From Paraburkholderia sp. DHOC27 (lineage in GTDB: Bacteria; Pseudomonadota; Gammaproteobacteria; Burkholderiales; Burkholderiaceae), in contig NZ_QVQV01000003.1 of the NCBI RefSeq assembly GCF_003429005.1, positions 310,723 through 374,722 of the forward strand: a DNA stretch of 64,000 nt, given 5' to 3'. Positions 27,451 to 36,494 of the stretch are shown piece after piece (position 1 is the stretch's first letter; the number at the start of each line of letters is the position of its first letter). The position numbers and the translations under genes were made by a program. The notes under the pieces were generated by a model. It was given only the letters and a program-made list of their open reading frames with translations, ran no database searches and was not told the DNA's origin.

Positions 27451-28329
27451 ATGAGCGGCACGCCATTTCTGCTGATCGACGCGGGCAATAGCCGCGTCAA
27501 ATGGGCGCTGGTGCAGGACGATGGCACGCAAAGCCACGCCGGCGTGTTCGATCATGGCGGCACGGATGAGGTGACGGTGGCGGGATCGTCAGTGGCCCGA
27601 AACACCACCCCTGACTGGTCCACACTGCCGCCCCCCGCCAGCGCATGGATTTCCAACGTAGCCGGCGAAGCGGTCGCACAGCGCCTCACGGCGCTGCTGG
27701 ATGCGCACTGGCCCGACCTGCCACGCACGACGATTCGTGCCTGCGACACGCAATGCGGCGTGACGAACGGCTATACCACTCCATCGGCGCTCGGCAGCGA
27801 CCGCTGGGCCGGACTGATCGGCGCGCACGCTGCGTTTCCTGGCGAGCCGCTGTTGATCGCGACCTTCGGTACCGCCACGACGCTCGAGGCATTGCGTGGC
27901 GATGGCCTGTTCGTCGGCGGTCTGATTGCGCCCGGCTGGACGCTGATGATGCGTTCGCTCGGTGAGCACACCGCGCAGTTACCCATCCTCGATGCCAGCT
28001 CCGCCCGCGGTCTGCTTACGCCAGCGGCCAGTACCGCTGCCACCAAGGGTCAGCCGCCCGCCGAGGGCACACCACACGGCCCATTCTTCGCCACCGACAC
28101 GCGCCGCTCGCTGTCCGCCGGCTGCGCGCTGGCGCAAGCGGGGCTGATCGAACGGATGTGGGACGATCTGCAACAGACGTGGGGCGTGCCGGTACGGCTG
28201 GTGGTGAGCGGCGGCGCCGCGGCAGAAGTGACAGGCGCACTCAAAGTGCCGCATACTCGACACGATTCGCTCGTGCTGTCCGGCCTCGCGTTGATCGCCG
28301 CCGAGAGCATGCAGGCGCGCCGCGCCTGA
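27451..28329 (+). CDS. coaX: Type III pantothenate kinase CoaX
   Basis: Phosphorylates pantothenate, the first step of coenzyme A synthesis. The 292-residue protein begins [20 protein letters not shown] (phosphate-1 motif DAGNS). It has [49 protein letters not shown] and the C-terminal [10 protein letters not shown] at 27451 is chosen over GTG at 27430, which would overlap birA. The birA-coaX pairing is common in Burkholderiales. Confidence 0.95.
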   Translation: MSGTPFLLIDAGNSRVKWALVQDDGTQSHAGVFDHGGTDEVTVAGSSVARNTTPDWSTLPPPASAWISNVAGEAVAQRLTALLDAHWPDLPRTTIRACDTQCGVTNGYTTPSALGSDRWAGLIGAHAAFPGEPLLIATFGTATTLEALRGDGLFVGGLIAPGWTLMMRSLGEHTAQLPILDASSARGLLTPAASTAATKGQPPAEGTPHGPFFATDTRRSLSAGCALAQAGLIERMWDDLQQTWGVPVRLVVSGGAAAEVTGALKVPHTRHDSLVLSGLALIAAESMQARRA

Positions 28330-28379
28330 GCATGATCACCCCTCACGCACGTAGCACCTTTTTGACGGAGACTTCGACG

Positions 28380-28619
28380 ATGCTGCGCTGGCTAATCGCT
28401 CTTCTGGTTCTTGCCAACCTGCTCGCCTTCATTACGCTGACCGGCATGTTCGGACCGCTGCCCTACGCCGGTGTGCGCGAGCCCAGCCACCTGACCCGCC
28501 AGATTCAGCCGGATAGCCTGAAGGTGCAGGCGCTTTCGGCCGCGGAAGCTGCGGATCAACCCGTGGTGGGCGCGCCGGCACCGTCGCCGGCCATCGCGGC
28601 CTCGGCACTGCCGCAATAG
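28380..28619 (+). CDS. Small membrane-anchored protein of unknown function
   Basis: A 79-residue protein with an N-terminal helix (MLRWLIALLVLANLLAFITL) followed by a periplasmic Pro/Ala-rich tail. ATG at 28380 has GGAGA upstream. It follows coaX by 50 bp and is probably in the same transcript. The layout suggests a small exported or anchored protein; the family is not recognised. Confidence 0.6.
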   Translation: MLRWLIALLVLANLLAFITLTGMFGPLPYAGVREPSHLTRQIQPDSLKVQALSAAEAADQPVVGAPAPSPAIAASALPQ

Positions 28620-28645
28620 AAAGAGATGCTCCGTGCGGCGGCGCC

Positions 28646-29128
28646 TCAGCCGTGCGCGCGGACCTTCTTGAGCAGCGCGGTCGTCGAGCGATCGTGTTCA
28701 AACGGAATGGCCAGCGCACGGCCACCCCACCCTCGCACCAACGCCGACTCCGGAAGCTTGTCCATGTCGTAGTCGCCGCCTTTGACGAGGACGTCGGGGC
28801 GCAATTCTCCGATCAGTTCGACCGGCGTCTGCTCCTCGAAACACACCACCCAATCGACGCTCTCCAGCGCGGCCAGCAGCGCCATGCGGTCCGCTTCGTT
28901 GTTGATGGGCCGGTCGTCGCCCTTGCCGAGCCGGCGCACCGAAGCATCGCTGTTGACCCCGACGATCAGACACGCGCCCAACGCCTTCGCGTCGGCAAGA
29001 TACGTGACGTGACCGCGATGCAGGATGTCGAACACCCCATTGGTGAACACCACCGGCCCCTGCAACGAGGGACGCAGTTGGGCGAGAGCGTCGCGGGTGA
29101 CGAGCTTGCGTTCGAATAGAGCGGCCAT
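28646..29128 (-). CDS. rfaE2: D-glycero-beta-D-manno-heptose 1-phosphate adenylyltransferase
   Basis: Nucleotidyltransferase that makes ADP-heptose for the lipopolysaccharide inner core; equivalent to the C-terminal half of E. coli HldE. It has TNGVFDILHRGHVTYLADAK (HxGH motif), GVNSDASVRRLGKGDDRPIN, VLVKGGDYD and the late ATP motif EHDRSTTALLKK. At 160 residues it is the stand-alone type usual in beta-proteobacteria. ATG at 29128 (MAALFERKLVTRDAL) is used rather than the TTG at 29170, which lies inside a terminator hairpin. It converges on the preceding plus-strand gene. Confidence 0.95.
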   Translation of the reverse strand: MAALFERKLVTRDALAQLRPSLQGPVVFTNGVFDILHRGHVTYLADAKALGACLIVGVNSDASVRRLGKGDDRPINNEADRMALLAALESVDWVVCFEEQTPVELIGELRPDVLVKGGDYDMDKLPESALVRGWGGRALAIPFEHDRSTTALLKKVRAHG

Positions 29129-29161
29129 GAGCAGATAGAAGAGAAAAGGGAGAGACAGATA

Positions 29162-29201
29162 AAAAACCAACGGCCCGGCAAGCTTACGCCTGGCGGGCCG
29201 T
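29162..29201 (-). terminator. Rho-independent terminator of the ferritin-like gene
   Basis: ACGGCCCG…CGGGCCGT arms (29170–29201) are followed on the minus strand by TTTTTT. It lies about 135 bp downstream of the ferritin-like stop codon and just before rfaE2, so it separates the two units. Confidence 0.65.
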
Positions 29202-29336
29202 CAGTCTAGATTGTGTTGGGTCTGCCGGCTGGATAGCGTGCTGGCGGAGGCGCTTATGGAACGCATCGTGAACGTTGGTTCAGCGCTCGTTCAACCACGC
29301 CTCGCCGCCAGGGCAACGACTGCCCACCGCAAGCGT

Positions 29337-30209
29337 TCAGGCAGGCTGCTCAGCCGAATTCTGATCGGCTTGCAGGCGCGTCACCACTTCCTTGCGATAG
29401 CGGTTCAGTTCCTGCGCGGTGTTGAAGGTGCGCTCGAACAGAATGGACAGGTTGTGCAGAATGCGCTCCACGACCTTCTTTTCCCAGCCGTCGTCGAAAC
29501 GGATCTGCTCGTCGAGCCAGCGTTCGAGCCACTCGGGATCGGGCAGACGCGACTGGATGGTGTCGCGCGGGAACAGCGCCTGGTTCACGTGCAGATTGGT
29601 GGGGTGCAGCGGCTTTTCCGTGCGGCGCGCCGACGCCATCAGCACGCCGATCTTCGCGAACGCCGCACGCGCGGAGTCGCCGAAATTCGTCATGGCTTTC
29701 TTCATGTAACGCAGGTAGGCGCCGCCATGACGCGCTTCGTCGCGCGAGATGGTTTCGTAGATAGCCTTGATGACCGGTTCGGTGTGCCATTCGGCAGCCC
29801 GGCGATACCAGTGATTCAGACGGATTTCACCGCAGAAATGCAGCATCAGGGTTTCGAGCGGCGGCGCCGGATCGAATTCGAAGCGCACAGCATGCAGTTC
29901 TTCTTCCGTCGGGCACATTTCCGGTTTGAAGCGGCGCAGATACTCCATCAACACCAGCGAGTGCTTCTGCTCTTCGAAGAACCACACGCTCATGAAGGCC
30001 GAGAAATCGCTGTCGTGATGGTTGTCGCGCAGGAACATTTCCGTTGCCGGCAACGCGGACCACTCCGTGATCGCATTCATCTTGATCGTGGCGGCCTGCT
30101 CGTCGGTCAGAAGCGATGCATCGAATTTGTCCCAGGGAATGTCTTTCTCCATGTCCCATCGAACGGATTCGAGCGATTTGTAAAGTTCCGGATAAAGCAT
30201 GGTGTTCAT
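29337..30209 (-). CDS. Ferritin-like di-iron protein (acyl-ACP desaturase-like)
   Basis: A 290-residue, mostly helical protein. Carboxylate/His pairs fitting a di-iron site occur in FFEEQKHSLVLMEYL and SRDEARHGGAYLRYM, with a further Glu near residue 45 (TEWSALPATEMF) and ETLMLHFCGEIRLNHWY. It resembles bacterial ferritin-like proteins near the acyl-ACP desaturase group; the reaction is unknown. ATG at 30209 is preceded by GGGGTGGGA. It is a single-gene unit by spacing. Confidence 0.82.
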   Translation of the reverse strand: MNTMLYPELYKSLESVRWDMEKDIPWDKFDASLLTDEQAATIKMNAITEWSALPATEMFLRDNHHDSDFSAFMSVWFFEEQKHSLVLMEYLRRFKPEMCPTEEELHAVRFEFDPAPPLETLMLHFCGEIRLNHWYRRAAEWHTEPVIKAIYETISRDEARHGGAYLRYMKKAMTNFGDSARAAFAKIGVLMASARRTEKPLHPTNLHVNQALFPRDTIQSRLPDPEWLERWLDEQIRFDDGWEKKVVERILHNLSILFERTFNTAQELNRYRKEVVTRLQADQNSAEQPA

Positions 30210-30822
30210 AGTCCCACCCCTGTTCTGCGCATTGCGACGTCTGTTTGTGTCTGTTGCAATTCTTGCTCCCGAACGAAACACAAGCGTTCGCGAGCCAAGC
30301 GTTCAATTTTACGCGGTAATCGGCCACCCAGATGCACCGTGTGGCAAAGAAGTCCTGCGGTGTTGACGCGCCGACGAAAACCCGGGATTTCGCCACGCGG
30401 CCGACCGTGGGTTAAGTACTCCTGCCTGAGGTCGGACTGCCCGCTACGAGAGCGCCCTTTCCAGCCACCGCGCCGGTCTGAAACCGATGACGGACAGGCG
30501 CCTGGACTGGTTTTTCTAAGTGCGCGCCCAAGGGCCGGACAAAGCTTGCAAGATGATAGCACGCGGCCCTGACGGCCCTTCGCCGCAGAGGGTCAGAAGC
30601 CGGGTCCGTTGATCCATCTCAATTTAGACCTCGACACAGTAGCAGCCGTCCATGTTGTGCTTGTGACGCTGCACAAAAGCAACAGGCGGGTCGACACGCG
30701 TTGCCTGTCATGCAGCGGTTGTTGCAACAAGTGCCGCAACACATGCTGGAACAGGCCGTGCACTACAGGTGAACGCGATTTGAGGCCAAAGGCTTGAGGT
30801 TAAAGGCTTGAGGTCAAAGGCT
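30210..30822. other. 613-bp gap: ferritin-like promoter region and phaM 3' flank
   Basis: No convincing gene. A direct repeat CAAGCGTTC (30281–30289 and 30296–30304) lies about 80–95 bp before the ferritin-like start and could be regulatory. The right end holds a triple 14-bp tandem repeat next to the phaM stop. Otherwise I see nothing. Confidence 0.5.
30780..30821. repeat. Three tandem 14-bp repeats after phaM
   Basis: The units TTGAGGCCAAAGGC, TTGAGGTTAAAGGC and TTGAGGTCAAAGGC are contiguous and differ at two positions. They end one base before the phaM stop codon. No hairpin or T run is formed; the role is unknown. Confidence 0.85.
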
Positions 30823-31647
30823 TTACTCAGGCTGCGAAGGGGTCTTTTTCGGCGCGCGGCTTCGGCTCGTCGTGCCGCTCGAGGATTTCGCCGTTGCACC
30901 GCGTTTGGCAGCGGCGCTTTCCTCTTTCTTTGCTGTCTTCGCAGCGGCGCCGGATTCGCTCGCTGCCGCAGCGGCTACCGGCGCTTCGGGGGCGTCTGGT
31001 GGTTCCGTGGATGCACCCGCCGTCGCCGTCGCGGCTGCCGCGGCAGCGGCTGGCTGGGCCATCGCAAACTGCGCAATCTGATTGAACTGCGATTGCAGCA
31101 GATTCCACCAGGCCGACGGGTCGTAACCCGGCACGCCAGTGGCCTCGTTGTCCCCGGATGAGGGTGCTCCCGGCGGTGTGTCGCTTGCCGCAGCAGCGGG
31201 CTCGGCCGTTGCCTCAGCAGCGGGGGCAGCGTGCGGCCAATGCGACGACGGCGCCGACGCAGGGGCCGCCGTGGCCGCGGCCGGCTGCGCCATCGACTGC
31301 TGCGCAAACGCGCCGAACGCGCGCAACGTCGCCAGCGTGGCGCGCTGCACTTCGAGCGCCTGGATCGCGGACTGCAGCATGTTCAGATTGAGCTTGAGCC
31401 ACTGCTCGACGGCGCGCATGTCGGTGATGCGCTTGTCGAGTTCTTCGACGTTCGTGAGCGGCGCCATCATGTCGGACATCATCGAAAGCGATGGACCGAA
31501 GCCACTCGTCGAGCCTGTCTGCGCACCCGGAAAGGCTGAGCCGAATGGCGTCATGCGCATCATGTCCCACATGCGGTCGAGCATCTCGCCCGGCGGAAAG
31601 CCAGGAAAACCGGGAAAGGGCGGCGTGGAGCCTGGGGTATCGGTCAT
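30823..31647 (-). CDS. phaM: PHA granule regulatory protein PhaM
   Basis: A 274-residue polyhydroxyalkanoate granule protein that in relatives binds PHA synthase and DNA, distributing granules at division. The N-terminus is FPGFPGFPPGEMLDRMWDMM; a helical PhaM domain follows (LTNVEELDKRITDMRAVEQW, LNMLQSAIQALEVQRATLAT). An Ala/Pro-rich linker with AWWNLLQSQFNQIAQFAMAQ comes next, then a Lys/Ala-rich, histone-like tail (AKTAKKEESAAAKRG). The tail is the expected DNA-binding part. Two tandem GTTGAACGTC copies lie about 20 bp upstream of the start. Confidence 0.88.
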   Translation of the reverse strand: MTDTPGSTPPFPGFPGFPPGEMLDRMWDMMRMTPFGSAFPGAQTGSTSGFGPSLSMMSDMMAPLTNVEELDKRITDMRAVEQWLKLNLNMLQSAIQALEVQRATLATLRAFGAFAQQSMAQPAAATAAPASAPSSHWPHAAPAAEATAEPAAAASDTPPGAPSSGDNEATGVPGYDPSAWWNLLQSQFNQIAQFAMAQPAAAAAAATATAGASTEPPDAPEAPVAAAAASESGAAAKTAKKEESAAAKRGATAKSSSGTTSRSRAPKKTPSQPE

Positions 31648-31668
31648 GCGTATCTCCTCGCAGCAAAC

Positions 31669-31688
31669 GTTGAACGTCGTTGAACGTC
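31669..31688. repeat. Tandem duplication of GTTGAACGTC upstream of phaM
   Basis: Two exact 10-bp copies back to back, 21–40 bp before the phaM ATG. They may be regulatory or simple slippage; nothing more can be said from sequence. Confidence 0.8.
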
Positions 31689-31774
31689 GCGGCCAGTTCG
31701 TGCGAGCTGGCCCTTTGATCCGATCATACCGCGTGTGATGCCAGCCTCACGCACGCGGCATGGTCTGTTTTTAC

Positions 31775-32698
31775 TCAAGCCGGATCTTCGTTTGAACGAT
31801 TTCTGCCCGTCGTATCCGCCCCGCCTTGCGTCTGGTCACTCCTCACGCTCACCCCTTCCGGATGCGCGCCACGAAAATCCGGGGGCCGCCTCTCACGCAG
31901 CGACGTGACGCCTTCGCGGACATCCGGGCCGGCGAAGCCCATGAATTCAAGCGCAAGCGACGTATCGAAGGCCGGCCCCGCCGTGCGCAACCAGTTGTTC
32001 AACGCGTACTTGGTCCAGCGAATCGCGGTTTGCGAGCCGTTGGCGAGCCTCGCCGCGACTTCGAATGCTTTGGGCAGCAGATCGTTTTCATCCACGGCGA
32101 GGGACACGAGTCCGATCCGTTCCGCCTCTTCGCCGCTCACCGGTTCGCACAGCAACAGGTAGTACTTGGCCTTCGCCATCCCGCACAACAGCGGCCACAC
32201 GATCGCTGCGTGGTCGCCGGCGGCGACGCCCAGCCGCGTGTGTCCGTCGATGATGCGCGCGCTCTTCGTCGCAATCGAAATGTCAGCGAGCAGCCCCGCC
32301 ACCAGTCCCGCGCCCACGGCTGGCCCGTGCATCGCCGAGACGATCGGTTTGCTGCAATTGATCACGTTGTAGACGAGATCGCGCGCCTCTTGCCAGACGC
32401 GCGTGCGAACCTCGAAGTCCGTCGCCATCTGCTCGACCAGATGCAGATCGCCGCCCGCGGAAAAGCCTTTGCCTTCGCCGCGAATCACTGCGACCCGCGT
32501 GTCCGGATCGCGGTCGATATCGCGCCAGATGTCCGCGAGTTCGCGATGCATCCGTGCATCCGCCGTCGCCAGTCCGCTCTTGTTGGCGCCCTCGCCGCTC
32601 ATGATGACTTCGAGGATGCCATGCGGCTGACGTCGCAGACGCAGCGCCTGGTAGTGCGCGTAATAAGCGGGGGAACTGCCTGATGATTCGTGAGACAT
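31775..32698 (-). CDS. Enoyl-CoA hydratase/isomerase family protein
   Basis: A 307-residue crotonase-fold protein. The oxyanion-hole segments [18 protein letters not shown] and [20 protein letters not shown] are intact. In the usual catalytic-Glu region it reads [20 protein letters not shown] rather than the PEI…GAGGTQRL of true hydratases, so the reaction may be isomerase- or hydrolase-like. The last 40 residues are polar and extend past the family core. It lies downstream of an FAH-family gene on the same strand, with 150 bp between them. Confidence 0.88.
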   Translation of the reverse strand: MSHESSGSSPAYYAHYQALRLRRQPHGILEVIMSGEGANKSGLATADARMHRELADIWRDIDRDPDTRVAVIRGEGKGFSAGGDLHLVEQMATDFEVRTRVWQEARDLVYNVINCSKPIVSAMHGPAVGAGLVAGLLADISIATKSARIIDGHTRLGVAAGDHAAIVWPLLCGMAKAKYYLLLCEPVSGEEAERIGLVSLAVDENDLLPKAFEVAARLANGSQTAIRWTKYALNNWLRTAGPAFDTSLALEFMGFAGPDVREGVTSLRERRPPDFRGAHPEGVSVRSDQTQGGADTTGRNRSNEDPA

Positions 32699-32850
32699 GG
32701 CTGACCATCCTGTGATCGCAATGGACCGCGAAGAATCAATGCGTCGAGTTTCCGTGCGTTGCTTTTAGCACATCATGCAGCGCACGGCGACATTCCGGTG
32801 TGCCAGGTTTTTCTGGCTTTCACGGCGAGCGGCACCGCTAAACCGCGAAC

Positions 32851-33840
32851 TCACTGCGCGTCGAGCGGCGCGATGCCCTGCTCGATGGCGCCGAAGATCG
32901 ACTTGCCTGCTTCATCGAACATTTCGATCTTCACCGTATCGCCGAACTTCATGAACTCGGTTTGAGCAGAACCGTGCTCGATGGTTTCGAGGCAGCGCTT
33001 CTCAGCGATACAGCAGTAGCCGCGCTTCGCGTCCTTGTTCGACACCGTGCCCGAGCCGACAATCGCACCCGCACGCAGATTGCGCGTTTTCGCGGCGTGC
33101 GCGATGAGCTGCCCGAAGTGGAACACCATGTCCGTGCCGGCGTCCGGCTGGCCGACCTTCTTGCCGTTCCAGTGCACGATCATCGGACGATGCACGCGCC
33201 CCTCGCGCCAGTACTCGCCGAGTTCATCGAGCGTCACCGCGACCGGCGCAAACGACGTAGCCGGCTTGCTCTGGAAAAAGCCAAAGCCCTTCGCGAGTTC
33301 CGCCGGAATCAGATTGCGCAGCGACACGTCGTTCACCAATGTGACGAGCCGGATGCCTTTGAGCGCCTGGTCGGGGGTGACGCCCATCGGCACGTCGGTG
33401 GTGATGACCGCGACCTCGGCTTCGAAGTCGATGCCGAACTCCTCCGAGGCACACACCACGTCGTCCTTCGGGCCGATGAAGTCATCGCTGCCGCCTTGAT
33501 ACATCAGCGGATCGACCCAGAATTCCGGCGGCATTTCCGCCCCGCGCGCGCGCCGCACCAGTTCCACGTGGTTCACATACGACGAGCCGTCGGCCCACTG
33601 GAAGGCGCGCGGCAGTGGCGCCATGCAGTCACGCGCGTCGAAGCTGAAGCTGTTGCGGGCGCGGCCCAGATTGAGCGCTTCGTACAGGTCCTGCAGTTGC
33701 GGCGCGTAGAAGGTCCAGTCGTCGAGCACGCGCTGCAAGGTGGGCGCGATGGCATCGGCGATGGCAGCGGTGTGCAGATCACGGGAGACGACGATCAGTT
33801 GACCGTCGCGCGTGCCGTCCTTCAGCGTGGCAAGTTTCAT
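32851..33840 (-). CDS. Fumarylacetoacetate hydrolase family protein
   Basis: A 329-residue FAH-fold hydrolase that cleaves acyl-acetate C–C bonds in aromatic degradation. Metal ligands lie in EEFGIDFEAEVAVIT and in VTLVNDVSLRNLIP; AKGFGFFQSKPATSFAPVAV and AGAIVGSGTVSNKDAKRGYCCIAE are family segments. MKLATLKDGTRDGQLIVVSRD is the typical start of the bacterial fumarylacetoacetase-like group used in tyrosine/homogentisate breakdown. A divergent IclR regulator (150 bp away) supports an inducible catabolic role; no homogentisate dioxygenase is in the window. Confidence 0.9.
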   Translation of the reverse strand: MKLATLKDGTRDGQLIVVSRDLHTAAIADAIAPTLQRVLDDWTFYAPQLQDLYEALNLGRARNSFSFDARDCMAPLPRAFQWADGSSYVNHVELVRRARGAEMPPEFWVDPLMYQGGSDDFIGPKDDVVCASEEFGIDFEAEVAVITTDVPMGVTPDQALKGIRLVTLVNDVSLRNLIPAELAKGFGFFQSKPATSFAPVAVTLDELGEYWREGRVHRPMIVHWNGKKVGQPDAGTDMVFHFGQLIAHAAKTRNLRAGAIVGSGTVSNKDAKRGYCCIAEKRCLETIEHGSAQTEFMKFGDTVKIEMFDEAGKSIFGAIEQGIAPLDAQ

Positions 33841-33991
33841 AGGGCAATGAGCGGGATGAGTGACGATAGAGGGAATCTATTCTACGATGGTGAATCGCCG
33901 CCGTGACAAACTGAAGGTTTGCAGGCGCTAAAACCGTGCCGTCGAGCGCCTTTCATTCCCAACTGCCTTACGCGTTACCCCCGTCCTGCCT

Positions 33992-34921
33992 ATGTCGCCA
34001 CCTGCCCGCCCCGGCATGATCCGTTCTGCAAGCGCCCGCGCCGAGCCGCTCGAAGCCGACGCGACAAGCGAAGTCACGCACCACGCCACGCACGCAAACG
34101 GTGGCGTCGACGATGAAATCGCCGAAGCAGGCGAAGAAAAGCTGCGCTCGGGCATCCAGTCCATCGAGGTGGGCTTTCGTCTGCTCGACGTGCTGACGCG
34201 CGAGCCACGCGCGATGATGCTGCGCGACCTCGCGCAACGGGCCGGCATGAGTCCGGCGAAGGCGCACCGCTATCTGGTGAGTTTTCTGCGCCTCGGCGTC
34301 GTCGCCCAAGATCGTCTGTCGGGCCGCTACGAGCTGGGTGGCTTCGCGCTGCAACTCGGCCTCGCGCGCCTTGCGCGGGTGGATGGCGTGAAGCTCGCGC
34401 GCGTGGCGCTGGCTGAACTGCGCGATCAACTGGATCTGACAGTCGGCATCGCGGTATGGGGCAATCAGGGGGCAACAGTCGTGCATTGGATGGAGTCGAC
34501 ACATCCCGCCAAGGCGTCGCTCAAACTCGGCGACGTGATGCCCCTGCTCGGCTCGGCCACGGGTTTGCTGTTCGCGGCGTATCTACCCGCCAGCAAAACC
34601 GCCGCGATGATCGAACGTGAACTGCACGATGCGCGCCGCTCGTCGCATCGTGATCAGCCGCACACACGGGACGAGGTGGAACGCATGCTGGCCGATGTGC
34701 GCGAACACCAGGCGGCGCGCGTCGAAGGCATGCTGTTGCCGACGATTCACGCGTTCTGCATGCCGGTGTTCGATGCCTCCGGCGATCTCGCGCTGGGCCT
34801 GATCGCGCTCGGTCACGAAGGCGCATTCAATATCCGCTGGGGTGGCGAGATCGACACCGCGCTGCGCGAATGCGCGGGCAAATTGTCGTATGAACTGGGG
34901 TACAGCGCGACGCCGCGTTAG
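33992..34921 (+). CDS. IclR-family transcriptional regulator
   Basis: A 309-residue IclR regulator. An acidic, Ala-rich leader of about 55 residues precedes the winged helix (SIEVGFRLLDVLTREPRAMM then LRDLAQRAGMSPAKAHRYLV). The C-terminal effector domain includes LDLTVGIAVWGNQGATVVHW, LGSATGLLFAAYLP and FCMPVFDASGDLALGLIALG. It diverges from the FAH-family gene and probably controls it. The exact start within the leader is uncertain; ATG at 34016 is an alternative. Confidence 0.92.
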   Translation: MSPPARPGMIRSASARAEPLEADATSEVTHHATHANGGVDDEIAEAGEEKLRSGIQSIEVGFRLLDVLTREPRAMMLRDLAQRAGMSPAKAHRYLVSFLRLGVVAQDRLSGRYELGGFALQLGLARLARVDGVKLARVALAELRDQLDLTVGIAVWGNQGATVVHWMESTHPAKASLKLGDVMPLLGSATGLLFAAYLPASKTAAMIERELHDARRSSHRDQPHTRDEVERMLADVREHQAARVEGMLLPTIHAFCMPVFDASGDLALGLIALGHEGAFNIRWGGEIDTALRECAGKLSYELGYSATPR

Positions 34922-34988
34922 GATGACGCGTTAGCTACACTTCTGGTTCGCCTTTTTTACCCGCTCTTCGCTCGACCACCTCACCACG

Positions 34989-36494
34989 ATGTCCACACCG
35001 TCCACCGTCAAACGCTCTGATCGCATGCCGCCTGTTGCCGGGCAGCGGGGTCCGCGCGTCTGGCGTTGGCTCGTCGTGCTGGTGGCGGTACTGGTGCTTC
35101 ACTGGATCGCGGCGCAGTGGGTGGAGCGCGCTCGCGACACGTTCGCGCCCGAGCAGCCCGTGCATGTGCCGGTGCAGGTCGCGTTGCTCACGCCGGAAAA
35201 GATCGAACGCAAGCCCAGTGAGGCGCCGGCCGCGAAGCCCGCGCCCGTGCAAGCGAAAGCCGCACCGAGCCAGCCACGACCGCATGCGCTGACGGCGTCG
35301 CCGCCCGCAGCCGCCCCAGCTGCTGCCGCTGCCGCCGCGTCGAAGCGTGCTGCCGAAGCAGTTGCACAGGCAGCGAGCGAGGCCGCCGCTTCGGCTGCTG
35401 AAGCGGCCGCTGCGGCCAGTGCGAGTGAAGCAGCGGCGAGCCACGCCGCTTCACAGTCTGGGGCACAGCCTGCCGCGTCTGCGGCACAGTCCGTCACTGC
35501 CCCTGCGGCGCCGGGCGTGAAGTTCTCGGTGCCGCCATCCGGCGAATTGCAGTACGACACGTTCTACAACGGTGTGCGCAATCAACCCGGCACGATTCAC
35601 TGGTCGAGTGACGGCAAGACCCGCTACGAGATGGTCGTATCCGTGCCGCTGCCCTTCGTGGGAACCTTCAGTTATTCGAGTCACGGCCATATCGATGCAT
35701 TCGGCCTCGCGCCGGATCAGTACATCGAAAAGCGTGGCCATCGCGCCGAAGACGTGTCCATCTTCAATCGCACCAGCAAACAGATCGTATTCACGAAGAC
35801 GCCCGCGAGTTTGCCGCTCAGCGATGGCGCCCAGGACCGCTTCAGCATGGTGATGCAGCTTGCGAGCCTCGTGCGCGGCGATCCCGACATCTACAAGCCC
35901 GGCGTCACGCGTCAGTTTTTCGTGGTGGATAACGACAGCGGTGAAAACTGGCCTATCGAGACGATAGGCGACGAAACGATCCGTACCGCGCAGGGTTATG
36001 TCACGGCGCGTCACTTCATGCGGCTGCCGCGCCACGATGGCGACCGGCGGCGTATCGACGTGTGGCTCGCGCCCTCGCTGGGCTGGCTGCCCGCGCGGAT
36101 CATGCAGACCGAACCCAATGGCACCGAGATCGAACTGGTCTGGCGTGGCGCATTGACGATCCCTGTGAATCGCGATGCGGGTAACTCGACGGATAGTGGC
36201 GCTGCGACGCCTGCGGCAACTCCACCCGCTGATGCCAACGCAGCATCGAATCCCGCTGCGCCGTCCGCGGCCGCGCCGGGCATCAACCCGGCGGTTGCCC
36301 CAGCCGATAGTCCGGCGGAAAGCCCCGCTGAAAACGCACCGGCGAACCCCGCTTCCGGTTCCACTTCTGGTCCCGCTCCCAGCCCCACTGCGCCGACGCC
36401 ACCACAACCCACGCCGGACGACGCCACCCACTCTGCGACAAATCCTGCCGCCAACCCGTCAGGCGCTGCATCCGAAACCACCATACGGCCGTAA
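34989..36494 (+). CDS. DUF3108 domain protein, membrane anchored
   Basis: A 501-residue protein: an N-terminal helix (RWLVVLVAVLVLHWIAAQWV) near residue 30, an Ala-rich linker of about 110 residues, a DUF3108 domain at about 180–400 (GELQYDTFYNGVRNQPGTIHWSS…RRIDVWLAPSLGWLPARIMQTE), and a Pro/Ala/Ser-rich tail of about 100 residues. DUF3108 domains are periplasmic beta structures of unknown function. The two long low-complexity stretches are unusual but are in frame and uninterrupted. Confidence 0.88.
   Translation: MSTPSTVKRSDRMPPVAGQRGPRVWRWLVVLVAVLVLHWIAAQWVERARDTFAPEQPVHVPVQVALLTPEKIERKPSEAPAAKPAPVQAKAAPSQPRPHALTASPPAAAPAAAAAAASKRAAEAVAQAASEAAASAAEAAAAASASEAAASHAASQSGAQPAASAAQSVTAPAAPGVKFSVPPSGELQYDTFYNGVRNQPGTIHWSSDGKTRYEMVVSVPLPFVGTFSYSSHGHIDAFGLAPDQYIEKRGHRAEDVSIFNRTSKQIVFTKTPASLPLSDGAQDRFSMVMQLASLVRGDPDIYKPGVTRQFFVVDNDSGENWPIETIGDETIRTAQGYVTARHFMRLPRHDGDRRRIDVWLAPSLGWLPARIMQTEPNGTEIELVWRGALTIPVNRDAGNSTDSGAATPAATPPADANAASNPAAPSAAAPGINPAVAPADSPAESPAENAPANPASGSTSGPAPSPTAPTPPQPTPDDATHSATNPAANPSGAASETTIRP

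Noticed and set aside
30780..30821. Triple 14-bp repeat considered as the start of a CRISPR array
   Set aside because: The units are contiguous with no spacers and are too short.
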